From Alentia gelatinosa (lineage: Eukaryota > Annelida > Polychaeta > Phyllodocida > Polynoidae): a stretch of DNA of 64,000 nt. Positions 1 to 9,165 of the stretch are shown one piece after another. The notes beneath the pieces were generated by a model. The model worked only from the letters and a program-made list of their open reading frames with translations. It made no database searches and had not been told where the DNA came from. Every line of letters begins with the position of its first letter. The first letter of the stretch is position 1. The DNA lies in assembly GCA_950022655.1 (NCBI GenBank), contig OX465584.1, forward strand, positions 62,188,841 to 62,252,840, written 5' to 3'. The translations under genes and the position numbers were made by a program.

Positions 1-90
1 AGAATACATGGATAACATTGTAGTAGTTAAAAAATTATATAAGAGGTTATACAATAGATATAACTGAATTGTAAAATTAGGGTGGGTGTG

Positions 91-243
91 GTAAAAAGTG
101 ATAGACGTCCTGCAGGTATGACAAGCTGCAGGAGTATGAGGTGACGGTGTAAGTTGGTCACATGGTTGAGGTAGTAGTCATTCTCTACACGAGAGGGCGC
201 CAGTCTTGCGGAATTATAAGCAATTTTCCAATTACTCCACAAT
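91..243. repeat. Direct terminal repeat, distal copy
   Basis: This stretch matches 4823-4975 nearly base for base, with about four mismatches and a constant offset of 4732. It bounds the DIRS-like element on its recombinase side. Confidence 0.85.
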
Positions 244-358
244 TACGAATAACGACTGGACTCCCTGTAAAACAATTTATTCAGTACAATGAAATGTTTG
301 TAGTTAAAAAAAACAAGATACAACAGTGTTCATTTGATTTTGTGGGCCAAACACAAGG

Positions 359-1278
359 CTAGGGCTTTGGCTGTTGTATCCGGTATAAGTTTAGGAACAT
401 ATGACCACCCATGGAAGCCCAGGCGCCATGGGCCATTATGTCGGAGTCTGTCACACCCTGAGCCGCCGCTTGTCGGGCCCCCATCCTGCGGAGGCTGTGA
501 AGCGTGAAGGTAGCAGCCAGGGGGTTTCCAGTGGCCCTAAGGGCTGCGCGATATAGAGGGAGTACATCCTCAGGTCGGAGGCCGCGATTACGCCTGTCGA
601 CGTAAAAGCGGTAGCATACTTTGTCCATGCAGGACAGTAAGGGCCTCCTGACCTGTGTATAGGAATCGTGAACACCGCAGTAGGCCTGGAGGTTGTCTTT
701 GTAGTTCGAACCGTAAGAGCGATTTTCGATGACGTTTCTCTGATGTCCCGTCGCCGAAGTGTATGCGGGGAGGACACGAGCGGGCCCGTCAAGACGAGAT
801 TCGATTGTCTTAGCATTGAAGCGAAACCCACTAGGAGCACCGCCAGGGCTGGGAGGGCAAGTTCCCCGGAGAGTCGTAAAGCGTCTACCAGCTGCCGGAA
901 AGCGTCCATCGACAGGGGAGGTGCCTGCTCCGGATCATGGTTAGAGAGCCTAGTAACCCCGCGTAACGTCCGCAGGACAAGAGTGGAGGTAAAGACGTCG
1001 ACTGAGTGCCCCGCTGTCCTCAGGAATGTTTTGGCTCCGGAGATATAGTTTTTCAACGAGGCAGGGCTCCTGAAAGAATTGGCCAATAACTGTATAAACA
1101 TGGAGATTTGTGTGGGGGTTGCTGCTGTGTAGTCGTATCCGTGGTGCATCATGAACTTGACGAATACTTCAGCCTGACGCTGTAGGTTATGTGCAGTTCC
1201 CAGAGCAAATGCCGCATCCCACGTGCGCTGCAGTTGTCTGGCGAGAACTGGGTTTGTTGTTTCTGGAAATACACACAT
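359..1278 (-). pseudogene. Tyrosine recombinase (DIRS-type), frameshifted
   Basis: The enzyme would integrate the circular cDNA of the element by tyrosine-recombinase chemistry. The N-terminal and central part (1278 down to about 640) has a helical core-binding region followed by FASMLRQSNL, which carries the first catalytic arginine. The C-terminal part is in another frame (628 down to 359) and has HSLRRMGA (the H-x-x-R box), then HGAW and a terminal tyrosine region ending LNLYRIQ. The two frames overlap, so a frameshift near 620-640 separates the catalytic arginine from the HxxR box. It lies just downstream of the RNase H segment, as expected for the family. Confidence 0.85.
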
Positions 1279-1305
1279 AAAGAGAGGGTGACTAGAGGGA
1301 GGAGA

Positions 1306-1914
1306 CTAGATGGGTGAGATCACATACATTAAGTCAAGAGGGTCACACCTAACCAAATTTTGTTCCTTTACCAATCTAAGTGCGATTTTCGCTTTATCAT
1401 CTTCAACATAGGCCCTAGACAATGCGTCGGCGAGAACTAATTGCTCTCCAGGTTTATGAGAGAAGATTATTTGTACGTCGTGGAGAGCCTCGACAAGGGC
1501 CACCTCCCTGGCGCAGGCAGCCAGTACGGGGTATTTTGTGCGCCCGGAGTTCAGTGCGTAGACGACAGCACTGTTGTCTGACACGACATGAAGCTTATGA
1601 CCCCTACTTGCTGGGGGCAGGAGAGACTTGGCCGCTAGCAGGCAGTTCACGGCCTCAATTTGTGAGATATGGTATTCGGCCGCATAGCGCGGTGGGAGAG
1701 GAATGCTGTAGAAATGCTTTGTCGTTTGTGAGAAGGCACCAAGTCCACGGGGGCATGCATCACATTCCACACTTATAGTTGGGCCGTCGGGAGCGATGAG
1801 TTTTCTGCCATTGTAGGCTGAGGCGAAATCGATGAACCAACGAATGTCTTTCCTGCAGTCGTCGTCCACGACTACAGTGTCCTGATGGTGCGCTCGCCTC
1901 AGCGTGGCACACAC
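1306..1914 (-). pseudogene. RNase H domain of DIRS-like polyprotein
   Basis: This segment would degrade the RNA strand during reverse transcription. Visible landmarks are a connection motif RKDIRWFIDF..YNG, the first acidic site in ECDACPRGLGA, ISQIEAVN (catalytic Glu), VVSDNSAVV (catalytic Asp) and a terminal H..GE..LADALSRA motif. All four expected acidic or His positions appear to be kept. The frame differs from that of the RT segment upstream (1899-2267), with a slight overlap, so the polyprotein is broken here. Confidence 0.85.
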
Positions 1915-2411
1915 TGACTAATGTGGTTGATTTTACCACAGAGGCTTTGAAGTTGTGTCTTGGAGGCCGTTTGACGCGTCATCCAGGCTCGACACTCCGC
2001 TACCACCGAGTCCAGTTTTGGCTGGGGGATGGTAATCTCCATGGATATAGAGTCGAACATGATGCCAAGCCACTCCATTCTGGTTGATGGGAAAGCCGAC
2101 TTCTCATGGGCTATCTCGATACCAAGCTCATCACAGATCTGTTCAAACCCTGCGAATGATCTGGTCGCGTGCCCAAAATCGGCGTGGACTGCCACGAAGT
2201 CGTTGACATAGGCCATTGTATTTGCTTGGAATCTTCTACCCATCAGCCAACAGAAAGCGTTTGACACGCGTTGTTGGGCACCGCCCGAGAAACGGCACCC
2301 AAACGACGGGCAAATGTCTGTGTAATATTGGCCTTCGTGCTGGAGTCCTAGGAGAGGGTAGTCTAAAGGATCTATCCTAAGCTGCCTGTAGGCGCGCTTA
2401 AGATCTGACTT
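1899..2411 (-). pseudogene. RT catalytic core of DIRS-like polyprotein
   Basis: This is the reverse transcriptase palm and thumb. Across frames one can read a KSDLKRAYRQ motif just after the stop at 2412, then a C-P-F-G-C-R-F-S-G-type motif B near 2300, then MAYVNDFVAVH at the catalytic YxDD position, and a thumb with EWLGIMFDS. The catalytic box reads YVND rather than YVDD, so the first of the paired aspartates is replaced by asparagine. That change alone should inactivate the polymerase. Confidence 0.8.
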
Positions 2412-3716
2412 CTACATGGTCGAGCCTCGTCCCGCACGAGCAATACACGTTGCCAGGTCAGCCACCGAGGGGAGGGTGTACATCGCCTCCAGTCCCTGGA
2501 AGTGGTTTCGGGCGATTCCATCGTTGACGCTGGATCCCGGTGGATAGCTCAAATCCATGATCACTCTCCTCTCTCCATCGGTCCCGGGCTTTGGTCGAGT
2601 TAGTAATGGACTTATGTGAGTCCAGGGTTCGAAAGGTAGATCGTCGAACAGGCCCAGCATAGCCTCCTTCCCGATCTCATTGTCTATGAACTTGGTGACC
2701 GCCTGGGGATGGGCCCTGGCCGATGAGTGATTCTGTAGGGTTGGGACCGGCAAGTCAGACGCTGTGTAGGATGACGGCCACCCATATCGAAGGAAGTCTG
2801 TTATTTTCTTGTCGTGGTAGTCTCGTAGTGCATACTCCCATGCATCACACTGCATGTTCGAAGGAATTGGGATCCTGGCCTGTAAGTAATTCGGCAGACC
2901 AGTCCCCAGGACACGTTTATAAATGTCGAGATGGCTCCCAGGCGCGGCCTCCGTTGACATGGCCGGGATGGGCCAGCGCCGAACCACCATGTCCATATAC
3001 TGCTTTGGCCCGATGAGAGGCACTTTGGCTGGGGCCTCCAGGGGGCCCGTCAGCTGCTCATCGTCGGACCTATCCGGGGCCCCGAGACTGGGGCGACGGG
3101 GGTTGATGTTTTTGGAAGGGGTGCTTGTTTGGGGACTGCCTGCTCCAGGGTCCTCCATGGCATGCACTCCAGCGTAAGGTATACTTGAGACATGCATGTC
3201 GATGCTGAAAAGATCGCCGATAACTCCCTCACTGTGAGATGGGTTCACTACTGACATCCCGGGTTTGGCTATTAGGGCACAGGATGAGTCATCATAACCC
3301 CGGATTCGCTCTTCCTCCAGGGAACGAATGGGAGGATGATGCAGGAGAACACCGTGTTGTAAAGGTTCATGAGTGCCACAGGGTAGTGAAACAGAGCAGT
3401 CGCCAGCAGCGGGGCGGGACTTGTCGGGGTGTGTACACCCGGGTCCACGCTCACTGACCCCGATACGACTGCGCATGCTCTGGCATTTGTTGACATCTGG
3501 TTTGTTTACATTATCAACACGTGCATTTTTTCCTGAGCTAACAACAAATGAGTCCCTACCTATACATGACATGTCTACATGAGAATCAATAGAAGTTTTA
3601 CATCTTACACTACTCACATCGTCTCTACGCTTATAGCGTTTGTTGTAGAAAACACGAGTCTTGTACCTTTTTAACTCCCAAACCCCGGTACCGAGGGCTT
3701 TGCCGACGATCTGCAT
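2412..3716 (-). pseudogene. RT N-terminal region of DIRS-like polyprotein
   Basis: This is a 434-codon open frame. The first half is low-complexity and unrecognised. From about residue 235 it contains a linker rich in Pro and charged residues, then SPLLTRPKPGTDGERRVIMD and YPPGSSVNDGI, which are typical of the fingers of DIRS-type RT. It ends GRGSTM at an amber stop (2412), directly followed in the same reading direction by the LKRAY motif of the next segment, so a single nonsense change interrupts the RT. It overlaps the gag-like ORF (3671-4546) in another frame at its start. Confidence 0.8.
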
Positions 3717-4546
3717 GACGCTGCACTGTGTGGGTAGACTGCCGTTTTAGTTGTGAGGCATGTTGAACATATATGCAAACGCCTCATGCCAGCCACCACA
3801 TGGTGTGTTTGCTCAGTACACTCCTCCTTTTGAAAGGCGGTGCATGGCAGTCCCGGTTTCGCCCGCATAATATGTGCCGGCAGATCCAGGGCAGCGAGCT
3901 GTCCAGACTTATGTTGGGGTTTGTCGACGCGCGGTTGATTAGCAGGGGCGTGGGCTAGACGTGTCTGAAGTCGATCAATATCGTACGTGCTAGTCCAGGC
4001 TAACTTCCCGGCCGCTATCCTATCACATACTTCTTCAGAGAATGTTCTGATGTTTTGCCATGGGTACATCCTCGCATCGTCTACTATGCACTCCAGGTGG
4101 ACTTGCATAGCTTCGCGGGTCTCCTCGTCTGGAGCTAATTTTTGCATCTGGAGGAATCTGAAGATATATTCCGGCAAAGAGAGGTCATCGTGCGTAGCCT
4201 TGACGCGCTTCAGGCCCCTAACAATAAAATGATGTGGAGTACTACCGTTACCTTTCACATCGGGGTGAAGCGCCTGGCGTACCCCCTGGGCCACCCGCTC
4301 CGCAGCCTCGTCCCGCATGTCCAGGTCCGCAATCCGCTCAGGATATGAGTGCAGACTAGTCCGCGCAGGGTAGTTCGGGTGTTGATATAGTGGTCTCTGC
4401 AGCTGTGGACAGCTACTACATCTATCCTGTTGTGGCGTGTGCCCTCGGTCACGGCTCGTTGAGGGCGGTGCTATTTCTTCTTGCGTATTTTTGGCGCTAA
4501 TCAGCTGTGAAAGCATACCTGTTATGCCTTCAAGTTGATCAGCCAT
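3671..4546 (-). CDS. Gag-like ORF1 of DIRS-like element
   Basis: A 291-residue protein that would package element RNA. It starts MADQLEGITGMLSQL with a short coiled-coil-like helix, then a central helical block (about residues 75-190, including LPEYIFRFLQMQKLAPDEE), and ends in a Cys/His cluster (CTAFQKEECTEQTHH then HICSTC, about residues 235-265) that could bind zinc and nucleic acid. It lies first in the element, overlapping the RT frame by 46 bases. The assignment rests mainly on position and the Cys/His cluster. Confidence 0.7.
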   Translation of the reverse strand: MADQLEGITGMLSQLISAKNTQEEIAPPSTSRDRGHTPQQDRCSSCPQLQRPLYQHPNYPARTSLHSYPERIADLDMRDEAAERVAQGVRQALHPDVKGNGSTPHHFIVRGLKRVKATHDDLSLPEYIFRFLQMQKLAPDEETREAMQVHLECIVDDARMYPWQNIRTFSEEVCDRIAAGKLAWTSTYDIDRLQTRLAHAPANQPRVDKPQHKSGQLAALDLPAHIMRAKPGLPCTAFQKEECTEQTHHVVAGMRRLHICSTCLTTKTAVYPHSAASCRSSAKPSVPGFGS

Positions 4547-4822
4547 TACCTTTGTCGCCGCCGCGTTTTCTTTTGCCGTAGGCTTGGCCTACCTTGCCAG
4601 TTTGGGACTTCCCAACTCCGCCGGTGCCTCGTCACGTTCCGCCTGGCCGCCATTTTGTTTCGGTGGGGTGCTCATTTTCGGACTTTGCTTGCCTCTGCTT
4701 ATCAGGTTCCTGCGTTTTCTTTGTAGCGATGCAGGTATTCTCCTGTGTGTCATTCCCGTCTGTACTATTTTTGAGCAGTAGATAAAGTATGTGGAAGTGA
4801 CGGTAGGACGTGTAAGTAAGGA

Positions 4823-4975
4823 GTAAAAAGTGATAGACGTCCTGCAGGTATGACAAGCTGCAGGAGTATGAGGTGACGGTGTAAGTTGGTCACGTGGTTG
4901 AGATAGTAGTCATTCTCTACACGAGAGGGCGCCAGTCGTGCGGAATTATAAGCAATTTTCCAATTACTCCCCAAT
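4823..4975. repeat. Direct terminal repeat, proximal copy
   Basis: This is the partner of 91-243, in the same orientation, on the gag side of the DIRS-like element. The segmental duplication starting at 4973 abuts its outer edge. Confidence 0.85.
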
Positions 4976-5226
4976 GCAGGTAAATACCTGTATCAATTGA
5001 TGTTATGAATGTGTATCACAGAATTCCAGCTTCTGTGATACATATCTGCTTAAGGAACAACATAGGGACTTGGTTCCTCCTTTGGGGCAACATGAACGGC
5101 GGGTAATCGGGTGATGTGGTTGGGGCTTCGATGCCACTGTGCACAGAGACATGCCGTCAGACTTCTTGTAAGGTGAGGGTCTTGTACTGCCCAGTGTGCT
5201 TCATGTTCTTGCCTCACCTGGGACCA

Positions 5227-5860
5227 GGGTCCCGTTGAATAAAAAATGAACGATAAAAAAAATATCTTACAAGTCTTGTCGGTGGCAAACTGTAGTATAA
5301 AAAAGGTATCGTGGAGGTGGACGAGCATTGGACGAGAGGATAAAATGAACGATCGTCAGTGGTGTTGAACAAAAAATCGTTCATTTTTAAAATATTGTTT
5401 ATTTATCGTTCAAGTCTCCTCGCGGACGACCATGTTTTCGGCGTCGTAGCCAATGTCAAACTCGTTTTTCATGCACTAAATCTATTCCAAATTAAAAGAT
5501 ATTTTCAACAGTAATTTCTATTCATATTTGATACATGTACACCAAATTTCGACATTTATTAACGATTGAATCATTCTTTTGTAAAATGTTTGAAAATTAC
5601 TGGAAAAAAAAAGTTTGCCTTGGATGGGGTTAGAACTCTCAACCTTCAGGTTGAGAGACATGTCTAGTGGTCCCCGTGGATATAGGTCAATTATACGATC
5701 ATTCTACGATAATTGAACGATATTATCACAGACGACAGTGCTCACATGAACGAGCAGTTTTATGCTACACTGAAAATAAATTATTGTTTATTTCTCGTCC
5801 ATCCTTCACTATGTCTTATCGTCCAGCCTCACAGACGACAATTTTGTATTCAACGGGGCC
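5227..5860. mobile_element. TIR element, GGGYCCCGTTGAATA family, copy 1
   Basis: The left end reads GGGTCCCGTTGAATAAAA and the right end TTGTATTCAACGGGGCCC, an inverted match. Homologous copies are at 57399-58063 (opposite orientation) and 59463-60096. Inside is a segment (about 5615-5650) that resembles the reverse of a tRNA anticodon/T-arm region. No coding capacity. It directly abuts the next TIR element. Confidence 0.8.
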
Positions 5861-6164
5861 CTGTTTCACTAGTTTCCTGACATGTCTAGATGGCATCTAG
5901 ATGGTGTGTCCGGTTTCACAAGAACTAGCCATTAGACTTTGTTTTGTCCATTCTTGCTTGCAGTGTTGGTGCCGCTTTTTATGTCTGTCTAACGCTTTTG
6001 TCACTAAACTAGTGAAACAGGTCCATGATTGGTAGATTTGTATAATTCATTTGTTTGGGGTCTGTCTTTTCCTAAGGGCAGCTACTTGTGGTGTCACAAA
6101 ACTAGACAACCCCAATGTCTGTATGGTGTCACAGACATGTCATAAAACTAGTGAAACAGGTCCC
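5856..6164. mobile_element. TIR element, GGGACCTGTTTCACTAG family
   Basis: The left end is GGGCCCTGTTTCACTAGTTT and the right end is the inverted AAACTAGTGAAACAGGTCCC, about 308 bases in all, without coding capacity. Other copies with the same ends are at 31790-32076, 33849-34222, 35760-36057 and 60092-60400, which makes this a MITE-like family. Confidence 0.85.
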
Positions 6165-6564
6165 AGATCATGATCAAGAGGTAGGTGTCGTTCACCTGCA
6201 CATCACCTCTGGTCCTGTGATTGGCTGGATTGAAGGCTTTAATTATTGGGGTCTGACCTTGGACTGTTGTAGGGCTGCATAATACAGCAGTAGAAATGCT
6301 GCCTGAACGAAAGTGTCAAGTGGCACATTGGTCAGGATCAGTCTGCGCACTGCACGAAAACCACCATTTATGGTTGTAAACCAATGTATCATTGTTTATA
6401 TTATTAATGGCAGAGGGAGACGTCTGTACCCATGCCCATGTTCCACACCAGGGGGCGTGTACCACCTATTCTCGCGAGTCAGAGACTCCTACGTTCCATT
6501 TCTCTGCCATGCTCACTCATGTAAGCACATTCTCTGGTCTGGTGGTGTTTGTAATTTTTTTTAC

Positions 6565-7080
6565 AATGGCGACGGGTGGACAACCTAGCAACTTAGACAC
6601 GGCAAAGTTGATGAACTGCAAGGCTTATCAAGGTCGCCATTTGGACGATACTGTAAATTCGTTCAGGAAGACGTGGAGTACTCTGTATTTCAATGTGGTC
6701 GCCGGGAACTTTCCGACAAGCTGGAGCTGGTTTCTTGTTTATCTTTCGATGACGTATGTAGTACAGCGGATCCGCTGGCAACCAGCGAAAGCAGTTCAAG
6801 TTCTATGGACAGTTTGTTGTACAAAAACATGTTTTGTGATAATATTTGCTCATTTTCGAGCTTCACAGAATTATTGAACGCTTATTCTGGTTATCTGTCA
6901 CTCTGGGATTCAAAGACTCCTCATTTTTTAACAGATGTGAGGTCGCAAATGAATTTATCGGGTTGGCGATATATACATCCAGGCCTTATATACGGACTGT
7001 ATTTCGAGCTGTATTTCACACTGGCCAAATTGAGAGGAAATACCCTCTGCCCCCTCCGCTTCCCACCCCTTCGTGTTGGT
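6565..7080 (+). pseudogene. Deleted gag-like ORF remnant (copy 1)
   Basis: It begins MATGGQPSNLDTAKLMNCKA at 6565 and matches 60800 onward, but the reading runs from the beginning straight into the distal part at 6680/6681. About 1036 bases have been lost compared with copy 2. The junction shows a 2-base (AC) microhomology, as expected of an end-joining deletion. No function remains. Confidence 0.7.
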
Positions 7081-7253
7081 AGAAGTACAGGTGTCCTCCG
7101 TAGGAATCCCTCCCCCAGCCCCCACACCACCCCCTGCCACCTCCCCCTGCCACCGCTCAGTGAAGCCCTGTTCACTGGACGTTATATATACGCCTACAGA
7201 TGAGGTGTATACACACAGGGAATAGGACGACCTTGTATATGCAAAATAACTAC

Positions 7254-7626
7254 TTAACCCTTTAAGGACGGCCTCCTATGGCAGACCTAAACACTTGGGG
7301 ACGGCTACTAGAGACTATGTACAGTTCTAGGGCACGGGGGCATTGTCATCTGTACTCAAAATTCGAAGGTTTATAACGTGATATAATCTATTATCCTTGA
7401 TATTTTTATTTCTATCATTTAGAATTCGAAAATATGAGGGTACACCTACATTCTGTAAAAATGTCAAGTTTATTGTTAAGATATGTCATTTTCAAAAACA
7501 ATTTCATAAATATCCAGCAAATGATGCCTTAAGGCATCATCTGCCCTCGGCTGGTTGATGCCTTAAGGCATCATCCGCCCCCAACCAGGTGATGCCTTAA
7601 GGCATCATCCGCCCTTAAAGGGTTAA
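7254..7626. mobile_element. PiggyBac-like MITE with TTAA target and triple palindrome
   Basis: TTAA (7254-7257) is followed by CCCTTTAAGGACGG. The right end is CCGCCCTTAAAGGG followed by TTAA (7623-7626). The TTAA duplication and CCCTTT ends are piggyBac-like. The interior near the right end has three copies of the perfect palindrome GATGCCTTAAGGCATC (about 7523-7605). A related empty locus at about 35565-35590 reads through without it. The same element is at 62525-62897. Confidence 0.8.
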
Positions 7627-7885
7627 ATACACCGGGCACATTCATATGTAAACTGATGGTGTTCGTGTAGTGAAGGTTGTGCATGGGGATTGCCTTGTGT
7701 TGTCTTGGTTTGTAGTCTTTGTTGTGTTTTATCCTCCAGTGCCCACTGGATGTGCATGTGTCACACTTTCAGCCCTGGGTTTCCTGTCAGTGTGATGTAG
7801 GTCTTACCTTGTGACAGGTGGTTTGCAATACTGCCCAAGGTCACACAGTGTAGGCAGAGGTACTCCACATATGACACATGTCTTC

Positions 7886-8600
7886 ACTGCATGAAACTAA
7901 CCAGTTTATTTCAATATACGCCATCGTGTAAATGCTTGAATAGGATGTTTATTGACATGTTTTCATATATATACATCCATATTTCATGCCAGCATATTAG
8001 GCGTATACAAGACTGTTTCCTTTTGTACATGGACACGTCTTGGCTGTACTTCACACCAGGCGTATGCAAAAGGAAATATCCTCTGCGCTACATGTATATG
8101 CCAGTCATATACATGTTATATATGGCTGGGGCATATTAGGCATATAAAAGACTGTTTCCTTTTGTACATGGACACGTCTTGGATGTATTTCACACCAGGC
8201 GTATGCAAAAGGAAATATCCTCTGAGCTACATGTATATGCCAGTCGTATACATGTTATATATGGCTGGGGCATATTAGGCAAATAAAAGACTGTTTCCTT
8301 TTGTACATGGACGCGTCTTGGCTGTATTTCACACCAGGCGTATACAAAAGGAAATATCCTCTGCGCTACATGTATATGCAAGTCGTATACATGTTGTATA
8401 TGGCTGGTGCATATTAGGCGTATAAAAGACTGTTTCCTTTTGTACATGGACATGTCTTGGCTGTATTTCACACCAGGCGTATACAAAAGGAAATATCCTC
8501 TGCGCGACATGTATGTATGTATACGACTGGCATATATGCCAGTCGTATACATGTTATATATGGCTGGCACAAATGTGTACGGATGAAAAATAAAAAAGGT
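7886..8600. repeat. 139-bp tandem array, four units
   Basis: The phrase GACTGTTTCCTTTTGTACAT starts at 8011, 8150, 8289 and 8429, giving a period of 139-140 bases. Each unit carries CACACCAGGCGTATGCAAAA and a palindrome-like GCCAGTCGTATACATG segment. It is preceded by a left end of the CACTGCA TIR family (7886). The last unit has a 20-base internal expansion that the copy at 63246-63815 lacks. The frames are open on both strands, but this is a consequence of the repeat and not a gene. Confidence 0.85.
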
Positions 8601-8649
8601 TTGGCCCCCGCCACCTCCCACTGGTTTATGTTGGTAGAGTGGTCTTAGT

Positions 8650-8745
8650 GGGAAACCCTATCCACCACCTAACCCCCACCTAACCCTCACCTAACCACTG
8701 CCTAACCCCCGCCAAACCCCAACCACAACCTCTACCACAACAGGT
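8650..8745. repeat. C-rich CCTAACCC-like degenerate tract
   Basis: A run of variants of CACCTAACCCC/CTCACCTAACC with irregular 9-11-base spacing. It resembles the TTAGGG-type telomere repeat on the opposite strand but is too irregular to call interstitial telomere. It is also present at 63895-63985. Confidence 0.6.
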
Positions 8746-8849
8746 GGGAGGACTAGGACTTCTCCTGCTATAATCCATGTAATACATCAGAGGGGATGGC
8801 CGGGGGCCTACCTCCCGTCGCCTCCCATGTTCTCAGTGGTATGTAGACA

Positions 8850-9165
8850 TGATAATTTGATTATTTGTAATTAATCAAATTATATACAATCAGATTTTAC
8901 AAAAGTTCTATAATTATGATGGAGAATATAGGATTTTCCATAAAACACAGACTTGGAGGATTGATGGCAAATAGAATACAAACAACTTTGCTGTCCATAG
9001 GCGCAGATATTCGGACAGTGGCATAAATAAAACTCCAACTGACCTAGAGCAGGGAGCTGTTTCAAAAGTCGGGAGGGTGCTAAACGAGAGTACTCACAGC
9101 CAAAGCGAGAGCTAACAATGGAACTTGAAGCGTCGCTGTCGAGGTGGAGGTGTCGCCCTCACTGC
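8850..9165. repeat. Paralogous segment, left part (partner 45495-45800)
   Basis: GATAATTTGATTATTTGTAA and the following bases match 45495 onward. It includes the left half of a GGGAGCTGTTTCAAAAGTC TIR element (from 9052), whose right half lies at 11285-11402. No gene. Confidence 0.75.

Larger units (their letters stand above)
91..4975 (-). mobile_element. DIRS-like tyrosine-recombinase retrotransposon, degenerate
   Basis: Read on the minus strand, the order is gag-like ORF, RT, RNase H, tyrosine recombinase, which is the order of DIRS/PAT/Ngaro-type elements. The unit lies between two copies of a 153-bp sequence (91-243 and 4823-4975) in the same orientation with only a few mismatches. Direct rather than inverted terminal repeats point to a PAT/Ngaro-like end structure, not classical DIRS-1. 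No integrase, protease or DIRS methyltransferase domain was recognised. Several stops and frame changes show that this copy is inactive. The family-level call is firm; the subfamily is uncertain. Confidence 0.85.
6348..7672. mobile_element. TIR-bounded insertion (CACTGCACGAAAACCACC ends), copy 1
   Basis: The left end CACTGCACGAAAACCACCAT and the right end ATGGTGTTCGTGTAGTG are inverted matches. The paralogous locus at 34401-34420 joins the two flanks directly (GGATCAGTC next to a match of TTGTGCATGGGG), so it is an empty site. The right half matches the short 408-base element at 35210-35617. The left half carries a gag-like remnant (6565-6680), internally deleted relative to 60584-62942. Confidence 0.75.
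4973..8761. repeat. Segmental duplication, copy 1
   Basis: This matches 59209-64000 almost throughout, differing by scattered substitutions, a 20-base expansion near 8515, an 18-base difference near 7720 and a block of about 1036 bases present only in copy 2 (about 60916-61951). The other copy runs off the window edge, so the full length is unknown. The unit is itself a stack of TIR elements and a tandem array, annotated separately. Confidence 0.95.

Noticed and set aside
8190..8621. Minus-strand 143-codon and plus-strand 108-codon frames as genes
   Set aside because: They are open only because the 139-bp tandem unit has no stop in those frames; the translations repeat themselves.
8650..8745. 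Interstitial telomeric repeat
   Set aside because: The CCTAACCC-like words are irregular in spacing and sequence; a true TTAGGG array should be regular.
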